Shown: positions 8,295-19,450, counted from the first letter of the stretch. The stretch is DNA of 64,000 nucleotides from Procambarus clarkii (GCF_040958095.1 NC_091208.1:3511627-3575626), one strand, 5' to 3'. The notes: generated by a model not told the origin, from the letters alone. Translations and numbers: made by a program.

Positions 8295-10760
8295 CTATTG
8301 GGCTCTATCATATCTACACTTGAAACTGTGTATGGAGTCAGCCTCCACTACATCACTTCCTAATGCATTCCATTTGTCAACCACTCTGACACTAAAAAAG
8401 TTCTTTCTAATATCTCTGTGGCTCATTTGGGCACTCAGTTTCCACCTGTGTCCCCTTGTACGTGTTCCCCTTGTGTTATATAAATTGTCTTTATCTACCG
8501 TATCAATTCCCTTCAGAATCTTGAATGTGGCGATCATGTCCCCCCTAACTTTTCTGTCTTCCAGCGAATTGAGGTTTAATTCCCATAGTCTTTCCTCGTA
8601 GCTCATACCTCTCAGCTCGGGTACTAGTCTGGTGGCAAACCTTTGAACCTTTTCCAGTTTAGTCTTATCCTTGACTAGATATGGACTCCATGCTGGGGCT
8701 GCATACTCCAGGATTGGCCTGATATATGTGGTATACAAAGTTCTGAATGATTCTTTACACAAGTTTCTGAATGCCGTTCGTATGTTGGCCAGCCTGGCAT
8801 ATGCCGCTGATGTTATCCGCTTGATATGTGCTGTAGGAGACAGGTCTGGCGTGATATCAACCCCCAAGTCTTTTTCCTTCTCTGACTCCTGAAGAATTTC
8901 CTCTCCCAGATGATACCTTGTATCTGGCCTCCTGCTCCCTACACCTATCTTCATTACATTACAATTGGTTGGGTTAAACTCTAACAACCATTTGTTCGAC
9001 CATTCCTTCAGCTTGTCTAGGTCTTCTTGAAGCCTCAAACAGTCCTCTTCTGTTTTAATCCTTCTCATAATTTTAGCATCGTCTGCAAACATTGAGTGAA
9101 ATGAATCGATACCCTCCAGGAGATCATTTACATATATCAGAAACAAGATAGGACCGAGTACAGAGCCCTGTGGGACTCCACTGGTGACTTCACGCCAATC
9201 GGAGGTCTCATCCCTCACCGTAACTCTCTGCTTCCTATTGCTTAGATACTCCCTTATCCACTGGAACACCTTACCAGCTACACCTGCCTGTCTCTCCAAC
9301 TTATGTACCAGCCTCTTATGCGGTACTGTGTCAAAGGCTTTCCGACAATCCAAGAAAATGCAGTCCGCCCAGCCCTCTCTTTCTTGCTTAATCTTTGTCA
9401 CCTGATCGTAGAATTCTATCAAGCATGTAAGGCAAGATTTACCCTCCCTGAACCCATGTTGGCGATTTGTCACGAAGTCCCTTCTTTCCAGATGTGTTAC
9501 CAGGTTTTTTCTCACGATCTTCTCCATCACCTTGCATGGTATACAAGTCAAGGACACTGGCCTGTAGTTCAGTGCCTCTTGCCTGTCTCCCTTTTTGTAT
9601 ATTGGGACCACATTCGCCGTCTTCCATATTTCTGGTAGGTCTCCCATCTCCAATGACTTACTATACACTATGGAGAGTGGCAAGCAAAGTGCCTCTGCAC
9701 ACTCTTTCAGTATCCATGGTGAGATCCCATCTGGACCAACAGCCTTTCTAACATCCAGATCCAGCAGGTGTCTCTTGACCTCCTCTCTCGTAATTTCGAA
9801 CTCTTCCAAGGCCGCCTGGTATACCTCCCTTTCTCCTAGCACAGTGACCTCACCTTGTTCTATTGTGAAGACCTCCTGGAACCTCTTGTTGAGTTCTTCA
9901 CACACCTCTCTGTCATTCTCTGTATACCTGTCCTCGCCTGTTCGAAGTTTCAATACCTGTTCTTTCACTGTTGTTTTCCTTCTGATGTGACTGTGGAGTA
10001 GCTTTGGTTCAGTCTTGGCTTTGTTTGCTATATCATTTTCAAAACTTTTCTCTGCTTCTCTTCTCACCCTGACGTACTCATTCCTGGTTCTCTGGTATTT
10101 CTCTCTGCTTTCTGGTGTTCTGTTATTCCGGAAGTTCCTCCACGCCCTTTTGTTCAGTTTCTTCGCTTCCATACATGCCCTATTATACCATGGATTCTTT
10201 TGTTGCTTCTCGGATTTTTCCCTTTGGGCCGGGATGAACCTGTTTACTGCCTCCTGACACGTTTGGGTAACATAGTCCATCATACCCTGTACAGACTTAT
10301 CTCTGAGGTCTGTGTCCCAAGGTATTTCACTTAGGAAACTTCTCATCTGTTCATAATTCCCCTTTCGGTATGCCAGCCTTTTGATTCCTAGTTCTTTTTT
10401 GGGGGAGATAAGTCCTAGCCCTACCAGGTACTCAAAGTTCAATACACTGTGGTCACTCATTCCCAAGGGCACTTCCATCTTAACTTCCCTTATATCCCAC
10501 TCATTTAGGGTAAATATCAAATCAAGCATTGCTGGTTCATCTTCTCCTCTCATTCTTGTTGGTTCTTTGATGTGCTGGCTTAGAAAGTTTCTTGTTGCCA
10601 CGTCCAGCAGCTTAGCTCTCCATGTTTCTGGTCCTCCATGCGGGTCTCTGTTCTTCCAATCTATCTTCCCATGGTTGAAGTCTCCCATAATTAGTATGTG
10701 TGTGTTTACTAGTTGTGTTTTTACGGGGGTTGAGCTTTGCTCTTTCGGCCCGCCTCTCAA
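8295..10760 (-). CDS. LINE-A truncated endonuclease-reverse transcriptase, unit 4
   Basis: An 821-codon frame with the same domain order as unit 2. It shares with unit 5 the variants SLTCIPCKVM, SCLTCLIEF and DSFHSMFADD, which separate the right half of the array from units 1-3. One private change is SREKYQRT for SRERYQRT. RT catalytic motifs are intact. The endonuclease is truncated at its N-terminus exactly as in the other units, with the SINE tail supplying codons 1-18; the first ATG is residue 25. Confidence 0.9.
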   Translation of the reverse strand: MRGGPKEQSSTPVKTQLVNTHILIMGDFNHGKIDWKNRDPHGGPETWRAKLLDVATRNFLSQHIKEPTRMRGEDEPAMLDLIFTLNEWDIREVKMEVPLGMSDHSVLNFEYLVGLGLISPKKELGIKRLAYRKGNYEQMRSFLSEIPWDTDLRDKSVQGMMDYVTQTCQEAVNRFIPAQREKSEKQQKNPWYNRACMEAKKLNKRAWRNFRNNRTPESREKYQRTRNEYVRVRREAEKSFENDIANKAKTEPKLLHSHIRRKTTVKEQVLKLRTGEDRYTENDREVCEELNKRFQEVFTIEQGEVTVLGEREVYQAALEEFEITREEVKRHLLDLDVRKAVGPDGISPWILKECAEALCLPLSIVYSKSLEMGDLPEIWKTANVVPIYKKGDRQEALNYRPVSLTCIPCKVMEKIVRKNLVTHLERRDFVTNRQHGFREGKSCLTCLIEFYDQVTKIKQEREGWADCIFLDCRKAFDTVPHKRLVHKLERQAGVAGKVFQWIREYLSNRKQRVTVRDETSDWREVTSGVPQGSVLGPILFLIYVNDLLEGIDSFHSMFADDAKIMRRIKTEEDCLRLQEDLDKLKEWSNKWLLEFNPTNCNVMKIGVGSRRPDTRYHLGEEILQESEKEKDLGVDITPDLSPTAHIKRITSAAYARLANIRTAFRNLCKESFRTLYTTYIRPILEYAAPAWSPYLVKDKTKLEKVQRFATRLVPELRGMSYEERLWELNLNSLEDRKVRGDMIATFKILKGIDTVDKDNLYNTRGTRTRGHRWKLSAQMSHRDIRKNFFSVRVVDKWNALGSDVVEADSIHSFKCRYDRAQ

Positions 10761-10994
10761 CTGTCAATCAACTGTTTACTAATTACTTTTTTTTTTTCCA
10801 CACCACACACACACACACACCCCAGGAAGCAGCCCATGACAGCTGACTAACTCCTAGGTACCTATTTACTGCTAGGTAACAGGGGCATTCAGGGTGAAAG
10901 AAACTTTGCCAATTTGTTTCTGCCTCGTGCGGGAATCGAACCCGCGCCACAGAATTACGAATCCTGCGCGCTATCCACCAGGCTACGAGGCCCC
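10706..10994 (-). mobile_element. tRNA-derived SINE, array copy 4
   Basis: tRNA-like head at 10991-10921. The base after the head differs (AATTTG instead of CATTTG). Otherwise it matches the other array SINEs. Confidence 0.88.
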
Positions 10995-10997
10995 GGG

Positions 10998-11013
10998 GTG
11001 TGTGTGTGTGTGT

Positions 11014-11044
<31 letters not shown>

Positions 11045-11054
11045 CGTGCGTGTG

Positions 11055-11148
<94 letters not shown>
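10998..11148. repeat. (GT)n microsatellite with GCGT core
   Basis: Inter-unit GT tract followed by the LINE-A tail terminus in reverse complement. Confidence 0.95.
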
Positions 11149-11150
<2 letters not shown>

Positions 11151-11236
11151 CACCTAGTTGTGTTTGCGGGGGTTGAGCTCTGGCTCTTTGGTCCCGCCTC
11201 TCAACCGTCAAACAACAGGTGTACAAATTCCTGAGC

Positions 11237-13702
11237 CTATTGGGCTCTATCATATCTACACTTGAAACTGTGTATGGAGTCAGCCTCCACTACATCACTT
11301 CCTAATGCATTCCATTTGTCAACCACTCTGACACTAAAAAAGTTCTTTCTAATATCTCTGTGGCTCATTTGGGCACTCAGTTTCCACCTGTGTCCCCTTG
11401 TACGTGTTCCCCTTGTGTTATATAAATTGTCTTTATCTACCGTATCAATTCCCTTCAGAATCTTGAATGTGGCGATCATGTCCCCCCTAACTTTTCTGTC
11501 TTCCAGCGAATTGAGGTTTAATTCCCATAGTCTCTCCTCGTAGCTCATACCTCTCAGCTCGGGTACTAGTCTGGTGGCAAACCTTTGAACCTTTTCCAGT
11601 TTAGTCTTATCCTTGACTAGATATGGACTCCATGCTGGGGCTGCATACTCCAGGATTGGCCTGATATATGTGGTATACAAAGTTCTGAATGATTCTTTAC
11701 ACAAGTTTCTGAATGCCGTTCGTATGTTGGCCAGCCTGGCATATGCCGCTGATGTTATCCGCTTGATATGTGCTGTAGGAGACAGGTCTGGCGTGATATC
11801 AACCCCCAAGTCTTTTTCCTTCTCTGACTCCTGAAGAATTTCCTCTCCCAGATGATACCTTGTATCTGGCCTCCTGCTCCCTACACCTATCTTCATTACA
11901 TTACAATTGGTTGGGTTAAACTCTAACAACCATTTGTTCGACCATTCCTTCAGCTTGTCTAGGTCTTCTTGAAGCCTCAAACAGTCCTCTTCTGTTTTAA
12001 TCCTTCTCATAATTTTAGCATCGTCTGCAAACATTGAGTGAAATGAATCGATACCTTCCAGGAGATCATTTACATATATCAGAAACAAGATAGGACCGAG
12101 TACAGAGCCCTGTGGGACTCCACTGGTGACTTCACGCCAATCGGAGGTCTCATCCCTCACCGTAACTCTCTGCTTCCTATTGCTTAGATACTCCCTTATC
12201 CACTGGAACACCTTACCAGCTACACCTGCCTGTCTCTCCAACTTATGTACCAGCCTCTTATGCGGTACTGTGTCAAAGGCTTTCCGACAATCCAAGAAAA
12301 TGCAGTCCGCCCAGCCCTCTCTTTCTTGCTTAATCTTTGTCACCTGATCGTAGAATTCTATCAAGCATGTAAGGCAAGATTTACCCTCCCTGAACCCATG
12401 TTGGCGATTTGTCACGAAGTCCCTTCTTTCCAGATGTGTTACCAGGTTTTTTCTCACGATCTTCTCCATCACCTTGCATGGTATACAAGTCAAGGACACT
12501 GGCCTGTAGTTCAGTGCCTCTTGCCTGTCTCCCTTTTTGTATATTGGGACCACATTCGCCGTCTTCCATATTTCTGGTAGGTCTCCCATCTCCAATGACT
12601 TACTATACACTATGGAGAGTGGCAAGCAAAGTGCCTCTGCACACTCTTTCAGTATCCATGGTGAGATCCCATCTGGACCAACAGCCTTTCTAACATCCAG
12701 ATCCAGCAGGTGTCTCTTGACCTCCTCTCTCGTAATTTCGAACTCTTCCAAGGCCGCCTGGTATACCTCCCTTTCTCCTAGCACAGTGACCTCACCTTGT
12801 TCTATTGTGAAGACCTCCTGGAACCTCTTGTTGAGTTCTTCACACACCTCTCTGTCATTCTCTGTATACCTGTCCTCGCCTGTTCGAAGTTTCAATACCT
12901 GTTCTTTCACTGTTGTTTTCCTTCTGATGTGACTGTGGAGTAGCTTTGGTTCAGTCTTGGCTTTGTTTGCTATATCATTTTCAAAACTTTTCTCTGCTTC
13001 TCTTCTCACCCTGACGTACTCATTCCTGGTTCTCTGGTATCTCTCTCTGCTTTCTGGTGTTCTGTTATTCCGGAAGTTCCTCCACGCCCTTTTGTTCAGT
13101 TTCTTCGCTTCCATACATGCCCTATTATACCATGGATTCTTTTGTTGCTTCTCGGATTTTTCCCTTTGGGCCGGGATGAACCTGTTTACTGCCTCCTGAC
13201 ACGTTTGGGTAACATAGTCCATCATACCCTGTACAGACTTATCTCTGAGGTCTGTGTCCCAAGGTATTTCACTTAGGAAACTTCTCATCTGTTCATAATT
13301 CCCCTTTCGGTATGCCAGCCTTTTGATTCCTAGTTCTTTTTTGGGGGAGATAAGTCCTAGCCCTACCAGGTACTCAAAGTTCAATACACTGTGGTCACTC
13401 ATTCCCAAGGGCACTTCCATCTTAACTTCCCTTATATCCCACTCATTTAGGGTAAATATCAAATCAAGCATTGCTGGTTCATCTTCTCCTCTCATTCTTG
13501 TTGGTTCTTTGATGTGCTGGCTTAGAAAGTTTCTTGTTGCCACGTCCAGCAGCTTAGCTCTCCATGTTTCTGGTCCTCCATGCGGGTCTCTGTTCTTCCA
13601 ATCTATCTTCCCATGGTTGAAGTCTCCCATAATTAGTATGTGTGTGTTTACTAGTTGTGTTTTTACGGGGGTTGAGCTTTGCTCTTTCGGCCCGCCTCTC
13701 AA
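11237..13702 (-). CDS. LINE-A truncated endonuclease-reverse transcriptase, unit 5
   Basis: An 821-codon frame almost identical to unit 4: it shares SLTCIPCKVM, SCLTCLIEF and DSFHSMFADD, but keeps SRERYQRT. All RT motifs including FADDAKIM are intact. It would make an endonuclease-deficient RT of about 797 residues if translation began at the first ATG (the M of MGDFN). The close match to its neighbour argues that units 4 and 5 arose by a recent local duplication. Confidence 0.9.
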   Translation of the reverse strand: MRGGPKEQSSTPVKTQLVNTHILIMGDFNHGKIDWKNRDPHGGPETWRAKLLDVATRNFLSQHIKEPTRMRGEDEPAMLDLIFTLNEWDIREVKMEVPLGMSDHSVLNFEYLVGLGLISPKKELGIKRLAYRKGNYEQMRSFLSEIPWDTDLRDKSVQGMMDYVTQTCQEAVNRFIPAQREKSEKQQKNPWYNRACMEAKKLNKRAWRNFRNNRTPESRERYQRTRNEYVRVRREAEKSFENDIANKAKTEPKLLHSHIRRKTTVKEQVLKLRTGEDRYTENDREVCEELNKRFQEVFTIEQGEVTVLGEREVYQAALEEFEITREEVKRHLLDLDVRKAVGPDGISPWILKECAEALCLPLSIVYSKSLEMGDLPEIWKTANVVPIYKKGDRQEALNYRPVSLTCIPCKVMEKIVRKNLVTHLERRDFVTNRQHGFREGKSCLTCLIEFYDQVTKIKQEREGWADCIFLDCRKAFDTVPHKRLVHKLERQAGVAGKVFQWIREYLSNRKQRVTVRDETSDWREVTSGVPQGSVLGPILFLIYVNDLLEGIDSFHSMFADDAKIMRRIKTEEDCLRLQEDLDKLKEWSNKWLLEFNPTNCNVMKIGVGSRRPDTRYHLGEEILQESEKEKDLGVDITPDLSPTAHIKRITSAAYARLANIRTAFRNLCKESFRTLYTTYIRPILEYAAPAWSPYLVKDKTKLEKVQRFATRLVPELRGMSYEERLWELNLNSLEDRKVRGDMIATFKILKGIDTVDKDNLYNTRGTRTRGHRWKLSAQMSHRDIRKNFFSVRVVDKWNALGSDVVEADSIHSFKCRYDRAQ

Positions 13703-13935
13703 CTGTCAATCAACTGTTTACTAACTACTTTTTTTTTTCCACACCACACACACACACACACCCCAGGAAGCAGCCCATGACAGCTGACTAACTCCTAGGT
13801 ACCTATTTACTGCTAGGTAACAGGGGCATTCAGGGTGAAAGAAACTTTGCCCATTTGTTTCTGCCTCGTGCGGGAATCGAACCCGCGCCACAGAATTACG
13901 AATCCTGCGCGCTATCCACCAGGCTACGAGGCCCC
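13648..13935 (-). mobile_element. tRNA-derived SINE, array copy 5
   Basis: tRNA-like head at 13932-13862; same body, tail and LINE-A junction as the other copies. Confidence 0.88.
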
Positions 13936-13938
13936 GGG

Positions 13939-13954
13939 GTGTGTGTGTGTGTGT

Positions 13955-13985
<31 letters not shown>

Positions 13986-13995
13986 CGTGCGTGTG

Positions 13996-14080
<85 letters not shown>
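13939..14080. repeat. (GT)n microsatellite with GCGT core
   Basis: Inter-unit GT tract with one extra GCGT in the core. Confidence 0.95.
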
Positions 14081-14083
<3 letters not shown>

Positions 14084-14169
14084 CACCTAGTTGTGTTTGC
14101 GGGGGTTGAGCTCTGGCTCTTTGGTCCCGCCTCTCAACCGTCAATCAACAGGTGTACAAATTCCTGAGC

Positions 14170-16637
14170 CTATTGGGCTCTATCATATCTACACTTGAAA
14201 CTGTGTATGGAGTCAGCCTCCACTACATCACTTCCTAATGCATTCCATTTGTCAACCACTCTGACACTAAAAAAGTTCTTTCTAATATCTCTGTGGCTCA
14301 TTTGGGCACTCAGTTTCCACCTGTGTCCCCTTGTACGTGTTCCCCTTGTGTTATATAAATTGTCTTTATCTACCGTATCAATTCCCTTCAGAATCTTGAA
14401 TGTGGCGATCATGTCCCCCCTAACTTTTCTGTCTTCCAGCGAATTGAGGTTTAATTCCCATAGTCTCTCCTCGTAGCTCATACCTCTCAGCTCGGGTACT
14501 AGTCTGGTGGCAAACCTTTGAACCTTTTCCAGTTTAGTCTTATCCTTGACTAGATATGGACTCCATGCTGGGGCTGCATACTCCAGGATTGGCCTGATAT
14601 ATGTGGTATACAAAGTTCTGAATGATTCTTTACACAAGTTTCTGAATGCCGTTCGTATGTTGGCCAGCCTGGCATATGCCGCTGATGTTATCCGCTTGAT
14701 ATGTGCTGTAGGAGACAGGTCTGGCGTGATATCAACCCCCAAGTCTTTTTCCTTCTCTGACTCCTGAAGAATTTCCTCTCCCAGATGATACCTTGTATCT
14801 GGCCTCCTGCTCCCTACACCTATCTTCATTACATTACAATTGGTTGGGTTAAACTCTAACAACCATTTGTTCGACCATTCCTTCAGCTTGTCTAGGTCTT
14901 CTTGAAGCCTCAAACAGTCCTCTTCTGTTTTAATCCTTCTCATAATTTTAGCATCGTCTGCAAATATTGAGTGAAATGAATCGATACCCTCCAGGAGATC
15001 ATTTACATATATCAGAAACAAGATAGGACCGAGTACAGAGCCCTGTGGGACTCCACTGGTGACTTCACGCCAATCGGAGGTCTCATCCCTCACCGTAACT
15101 CTCTGCTTCCTATTGCTTAGATACTCCCTTATCCACTGGAACACCTTACCAGCTACACCTGCCTGTCTCTCCAACTTATGTACCAGCCTCTTATGCGGTA
15201 CTGTGTCAAAGGCTTTCCGACAATCCAAGAAAATGCAGTCCGCCCAGCCCTCTCTTTCTTGCTTAATCTTTGTCACCTGATCGTAGAATTCTATCAAGCC
15301 TGTAAGGCAAGATTTACCCTCCCTGAACCCATGTTGGCGATTTGTCACGAAGTCCCTTCTTTCCAGATGTGTTACCAGGTTTTTTCTCACGATCTTCTCC
15401 ATCACCTTGCATGGTATACAAGTCAAGGACACTGGCCTGTAGTTCAGTGCCTCTTGCCTGTCTCCCTTTTTGTATATTGGGACCACATTCGCCGTCTTCC
15501 ATATTTCTGGTAGGTCTCCCATCTCCAATGACTTACTATACACTATGGAGAGTGGCAAGCAAAGTGCCTCTGCACACTCTTTCAGTATCCATGGTGAGAT
15601 CCCATCTGGACCAACAGCCTTTCTAACATCCAGATCCAGCAGGTGTCTCTTGACCTCCTCTCTCGTAATTTCGAACTCTTCCAAGGCCGCCTGGTATACC
15701 TCCCTTTCTCCTAGCACAGTGACCTCACCTTGTTCTATTGTGAAGACCTCCTGGAACCTCTTGTTGAGTTCTTCACACACCTCTCTGTCATTCTCTGTAT
15801 ACCTGTCCTCGCATGTTCGAAGTTTCAATACCTGTTCTTTCACTGTTGTTTTCCTTCTGATGTGACTGTGGAGTAGCTTTGGTTCAGTCTTGGCTTTGTT
15901 TGCTATATCATTTTCAAAACTTTTCTCTGCTTCTCTTCTCACCCTGACGTACTCATTCCTGGTTCTCTGGTATCTCTCTCTCTGCTTTCTGGTGTTCTGT
16001 TATTCCGGAAGTTCCTCCACGCCCTTTTGTTCAGTTTCTTCGCTTCCATACATGCCCTATTATACCATGGATTCTTTTGTTGCTTCTCGGATTTTTCCCT
16101 TTGGGCCGGGATGAACCTGTTTACTGCCTCCTGACACGTTTGGGTAACATAGTCCATCATACCCTGTACAGACTTATCTCTGAGGTCTGTGTCCCAAGGT
16201 ATTTCACTTAGGAAACTTCTCATCTGTTCATAATTCCCCTTTCGGTATGCCAGCCTTTTGATTCCTAGTTCTTTTTTGGGGGAGATAAGTCCTAGCCCTA
16301 CCAGGTACTCAAAGTTCAATACACTGTGGTCACTCATTCCCAAGGGCACTTCCATCTTAACTTCCCTTATATCCCACTCATTTAGGGTAAATATCAAATC
16401 AAGCATTGCTGGTTCATCTTCTCCTCTCATTCTTGTTGGTTCTTTGATGTGCTGGCTTAGAAAGTTTCTTGTTGCCATGTCCAGCAGCTTAGCTCTCCAT
16501 GTTTCTGGTCCTCCATGCGGGTCTCTGTTCTTCCAATCTATCTTCCCATGGTTGAAGTCTCCCGTAATTAGTATGTGTGTGTTTACTAGTTGTGTTTTTA
16601 CGGGGGTTGAGCTTTGCTCTTTCGGCCCGCCTCTCAA
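14170..16637 (-). pseudogene. LINE-A endonuclease-reverse transcriptase, unit 6, frameshifted
   Basis: The frame is split into 16637-15939 and 15942-14170 by a 2-base insertion in a CT run near 15970 (TCTCTCTCTCTG where the other units have two bases fewer). The upstream part keeps the GDFN region but reads ITGDFN, so the ATG at residue 25 is lost as well. The downstream part keeps the complete RT, with FADDAKIM preceded by FHSI. It shares CIPCKVM with units 4 and 5 but SCLTG with units 1-3. This outermost unit is the only one visibly disabled. Confidence 0.9.
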
Positions 16638-16869
16638 CTGTCAATCAACTGTTTACTAACTACTTTTTTTTTCCACACCACACACACACACACACCCCAG
16701 GAAGCAGCCCGTGACAGCTGACTAACTCCTAGGTACCTATTTACTGCTAGGTAACAGGGGCATTCAGGGTGAAAGAAACTTTGCCCATTTGTTTCTGCCT
16801 CGTGCGGGAATCGAACCCGCGCCACAGAATTACGAATCCTGCGCGCTATCCACCAGGCTACGAGGCCCC
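16583..16869 (-). mobile_element. tRNA-derived SINE, array copy 6 (5' end of the array on the minus strand)
   Basis: tRNA-like head at 16866-16796 with perfect B box. This is the last unit: beyond it come a long GT tract and then unrelated sequence. Confidence 0.88.
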
Positions 16870-16870
16870 G

Positions 16871-17032
<162 letters not shown>

Positions 17033-17097
17033 ATGTATGTATGAGTGTGTGTAAATGTGTATACAACATTAATAATTTTTTAACTAGCGTCAAATGG

Positions 17098-17235
17098 CCA
17101 CTGCCTTTTGGACGAAAGGCGGTGGAGTTTCTGATGGGGAAGGAAGAGACAATTGCGCACCGCGTTCCGCAAGGCACGGTGCGGACAGTCTGGGTGGCAT
17201 AAATAGCGCGGGATGGGAGGTCTCGCCCTCACTCC
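17098..17235 (+). promoter_or_regulatory. Terminal hairpin and TATA core promoter of the gag element
   Basis: Positions 17098-17125 form an 11-bp-stem hairpin (CCACTGCCTTT against AAAGGCGGTGG, one T-G pair). A TATA-like CATAAATA sits at 17199-17206, with CCCTCACTCC about 25 bases downstream as a possible initiator. The inverted copy conserves both, with TATA-like CATAAAAA at 36230-36223 on the minus strand. Confidence 0.6.
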
Positions 17236-17383
17236 ATTCTCGACACGGTCCGTGATTCACGAAGCGGCTCCACGCTCAGCGCCGCGCCTCATTGACACGT
17301 GGGCCAGTACTCTATACTGCATCTCGAGTCTGCTTTCTGTGTACACGAGATTTCTCAAGCAAAGGGACCCCATCCCCGCTACT

Positions 17384-17478
17384 ATGGTCCCAGATCTGAC
17401 GTTATCTGATCCTTTGGGGCCTTCGGCATCCCAGGCCGGTACGGCAGGGGCTCCCTGCCCAACTCAGCAAAACTTAAG
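17384..17478 (+). CDS. Putative 5' coding exon of the gag element
   Basis: The frame opens with ATG at 17384 and runs 31 codons plus two bases to a strong splice donor AAG/GTAAGAG (donor GT at 17479). Unspliced, the frame ends two bases into the intron. The gag exon downstream has no ATG near its own start but has a good acceptor (TTTCCACAG). Joining the two bases AG to the first T of that exon gives a Ser codon in the gag frame. So this exon probably supplies the start of gag. It is absent from the inverted copy, where a deletion runs from the promoter to the 41-bp repeats. No known domain is visible in this short, Pro/Ala/Gly-rich peptide. Confidence 0.55.
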
Positions 17479-17624
17479 GTAAGAGAGTTTCCTGTTCAAG
17501 TTAGTCAGGACTATCCCCAGTGCTGGCGTGTGATTGCGCTGTCCCTCGCGGTCCTTTCGTGCCGCGTTAGCTAGTTCCCTGGGCCTTCCGCCTGTTTGCC
17601 TGCCTGGGGTTGCAGGTGCGCCTC

Positions 17625-18260
17625 CAGGTTGGGACTGGTGTGCTGGTTGTCTGTGGCGACTCCATGTGGCCAGGTTTCGGTGGTCCTGTGCCCCTGGGGC
17701 CCGGCCCTAATGCATGCTCGGTGGAGCATTCGTCCCAGGTGTGCCCTTCCAGGCGTTTATCGGGAGCCCGGTTTGCTGTGCCCCTAGGCTTGCCCCTAGG
17801 GGCCATGTTTCGCCCGCACCTGGTCGTGCGTGCACGGCCAGGCTCCCTACTGTGGTCTGGCTCGCCCTCTGTGGCGACGACACGTGGCTGGTTTCTGTGG
17901 ACCTGAGCCCTGGGGACCAAGCCCGATAGGCGGCGCCCACGTGGCTTGGAGCTCGGTGGAGCACTCGCCCCAGGGATGCCCTTCGTTACCTCCACCTCCC
18001 ACCCAGGCGTCTTCCCTGGAACCCGGTATGTTGCGTCTCCTAGGCTTGTCCCTAGGGGGCCAGGGTCCGTGACGCGCTCGGTCGTGCGTGTCCGGCCAGG
18101 CTCCCTGCGAGCGTCCTGGCATCACCCTTGGTGGCGACGCCTCCTGGCCGGGTTATTTAGTTGTCTTTGTCCCTAGGGCTCGACCCTAGGGGCCCATGCC
18201 AAGGTCGGCATCACCCACGTGGCATGGCGCTCCGTGGAGCGCTTGCCTTGGATTGTGTTC
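17625..18260. repeat. Imperfect 220-260 bp tandem repeats in the putative intron
   Basis: GC-rich blocks starting with GTGGCGAC at about 17653, 17870 and 18131 share CACGTGGC, GGTGGAGC and CCCCTAGGCTTG motifs. They are diverged and no reading frame is conserved between them. The flanks 17479-17624 and 18261-18400 show no gene. Confidence 0.7.
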
Positions 18261-18400
18261 CACTTCCTACCTGTCCCTCTCCCTCGCGCCCACGGGCAGG
18301 AGGCGCCCTTGTGGCGGCGGTGCCCCGGTGGGTAGGCCCAAAGCTTTCTTGCTAAAGGCTGCCTTTGCGTCAGCTGGTGTCGCCCGGCATGTTCTTCCTG

Positions 18401-19137
18401 AGACGTTTGTCTGGACGGTGTAGCCCAGCTTGTTCGTCCCAGTTGTTTGTCCGTCCGGTGTTGCTCGGTTTTGTCCGTAACTAGGCATTTGTCTGGCTGG
18501 TGTAGCCCAGCTTGTTCGTACCTAGACGTTTGTCTGGCTGGTGTAGCCCAGCCTGTTCGTACCTAGACGTTTGTCTGGCTGGTGTAGCCCAGCCTGTTCG
18601 TACCTAGACGTTTGTCTGGCTGGTGTAGCCCAGCCTGTTCGTACCTAGACGTTTGTCTGGCTGGTGTAGCCCAGCCTGTTCGTACCTAGACGTTTGTCTG
18701 ACTGGTGTAGCCCAGCCTGTTCGTACCTAGACGTTTGTCTGGCTGGTGTAGCCCAGCCAGTTCGTACCTAGACGTTTGTCTGGCTGGTGTAGCCCAGCCA
18801 GTTCGTACCTAGACGTTTGTCTGGCTGGTGTAGCCCAGCTTGTTCGTTCCAGTTGTTTGTCTGGCTGGTGCAGCCCAGCTTGTTCGCCCCAGACGTTTGT
18901 CTGGCCGGTATAGCCCAGCTTATTCGTCCAAGACGTTTGTCTGGCTGGTGTAGCCCAGCCTGTTCGTACCTAGACGTTTGTCTGGCTGGTGTAGCCCAGC
19001 CTGTTCGTACCTAGAAGTTTGTCTGGCTGGTGTAGCCCAGCCTGTTCGTTCCAGTTGTTTGTCTGGCTGGTGTAGCCCAGCTTGTTCGTCACAGCTGTTT
19101 GTCTGGCTGGCGCAGCCCTGCTTTTTCGTCACAGACG
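18401..19137. repeat. 41-bp minisatellite, about 18 copies
   Basis: The period is exactly 41 bases (ACCTAGACG recurs at 18520, 18561, 18602 and onward). Each unit contains a short palindrome GGCTGG/CCAGCC around TGTAGC, so a transcript could fold into a row of hairpins. The last copies are more diverged. Confidence 0.92.
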
Positions 19138-19450
19138 TGTAGCGAGTAGATTATCCCAATAATATACTCGCTCCAAATGCTTTGTTAATATTCCTGTCAA
19201 CCTTTGGAGATGAATGAGGTGAGGCGTTGCCCGGGCATATAAGCAGCAGAATGGCAAACATTAACCAGAGTCTACTTTCAAGTGTGGTCTAGAGCAGACA
19301 CTTGCGAGATACTGCACCGACGATCAGTGCGCTCAACTCACACCAAAGTATCACCTGTGTACTTCTGTATATTCGACCAAATATATATATAGTATCTTAG
19401 TGTCTGTGTTTATTTGTCACCATACTTTACGTAACAATAGAACCGTTACA
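19138..19450 (+). mobile_element. Solo LTR inserted in the 41-bp minisatellite
   Basis: A 313-base block starts TGTAGCGAG and ends CCGTTACA (TG...CA termini) and interrupts the 41-bp repeat. The 4-bp sequence GACG lies immediately on both sides (19134-19137 and 19451-19454), a typical LTR-retrotransposon target duplication. A TATA-like CATATAAG lies inside at about 19237. A second copy occurs at 37154-37488. No internal retrotransposon sequence accompanies either. Confidence 0.85.

Noticed and set aside
18401..19137. CRISPR-like array of regular repeats
   Set aside because: The 41-bp units are contiguous with no unique spacers, and the context is eukaryotic transposons. It is a minisatellite.
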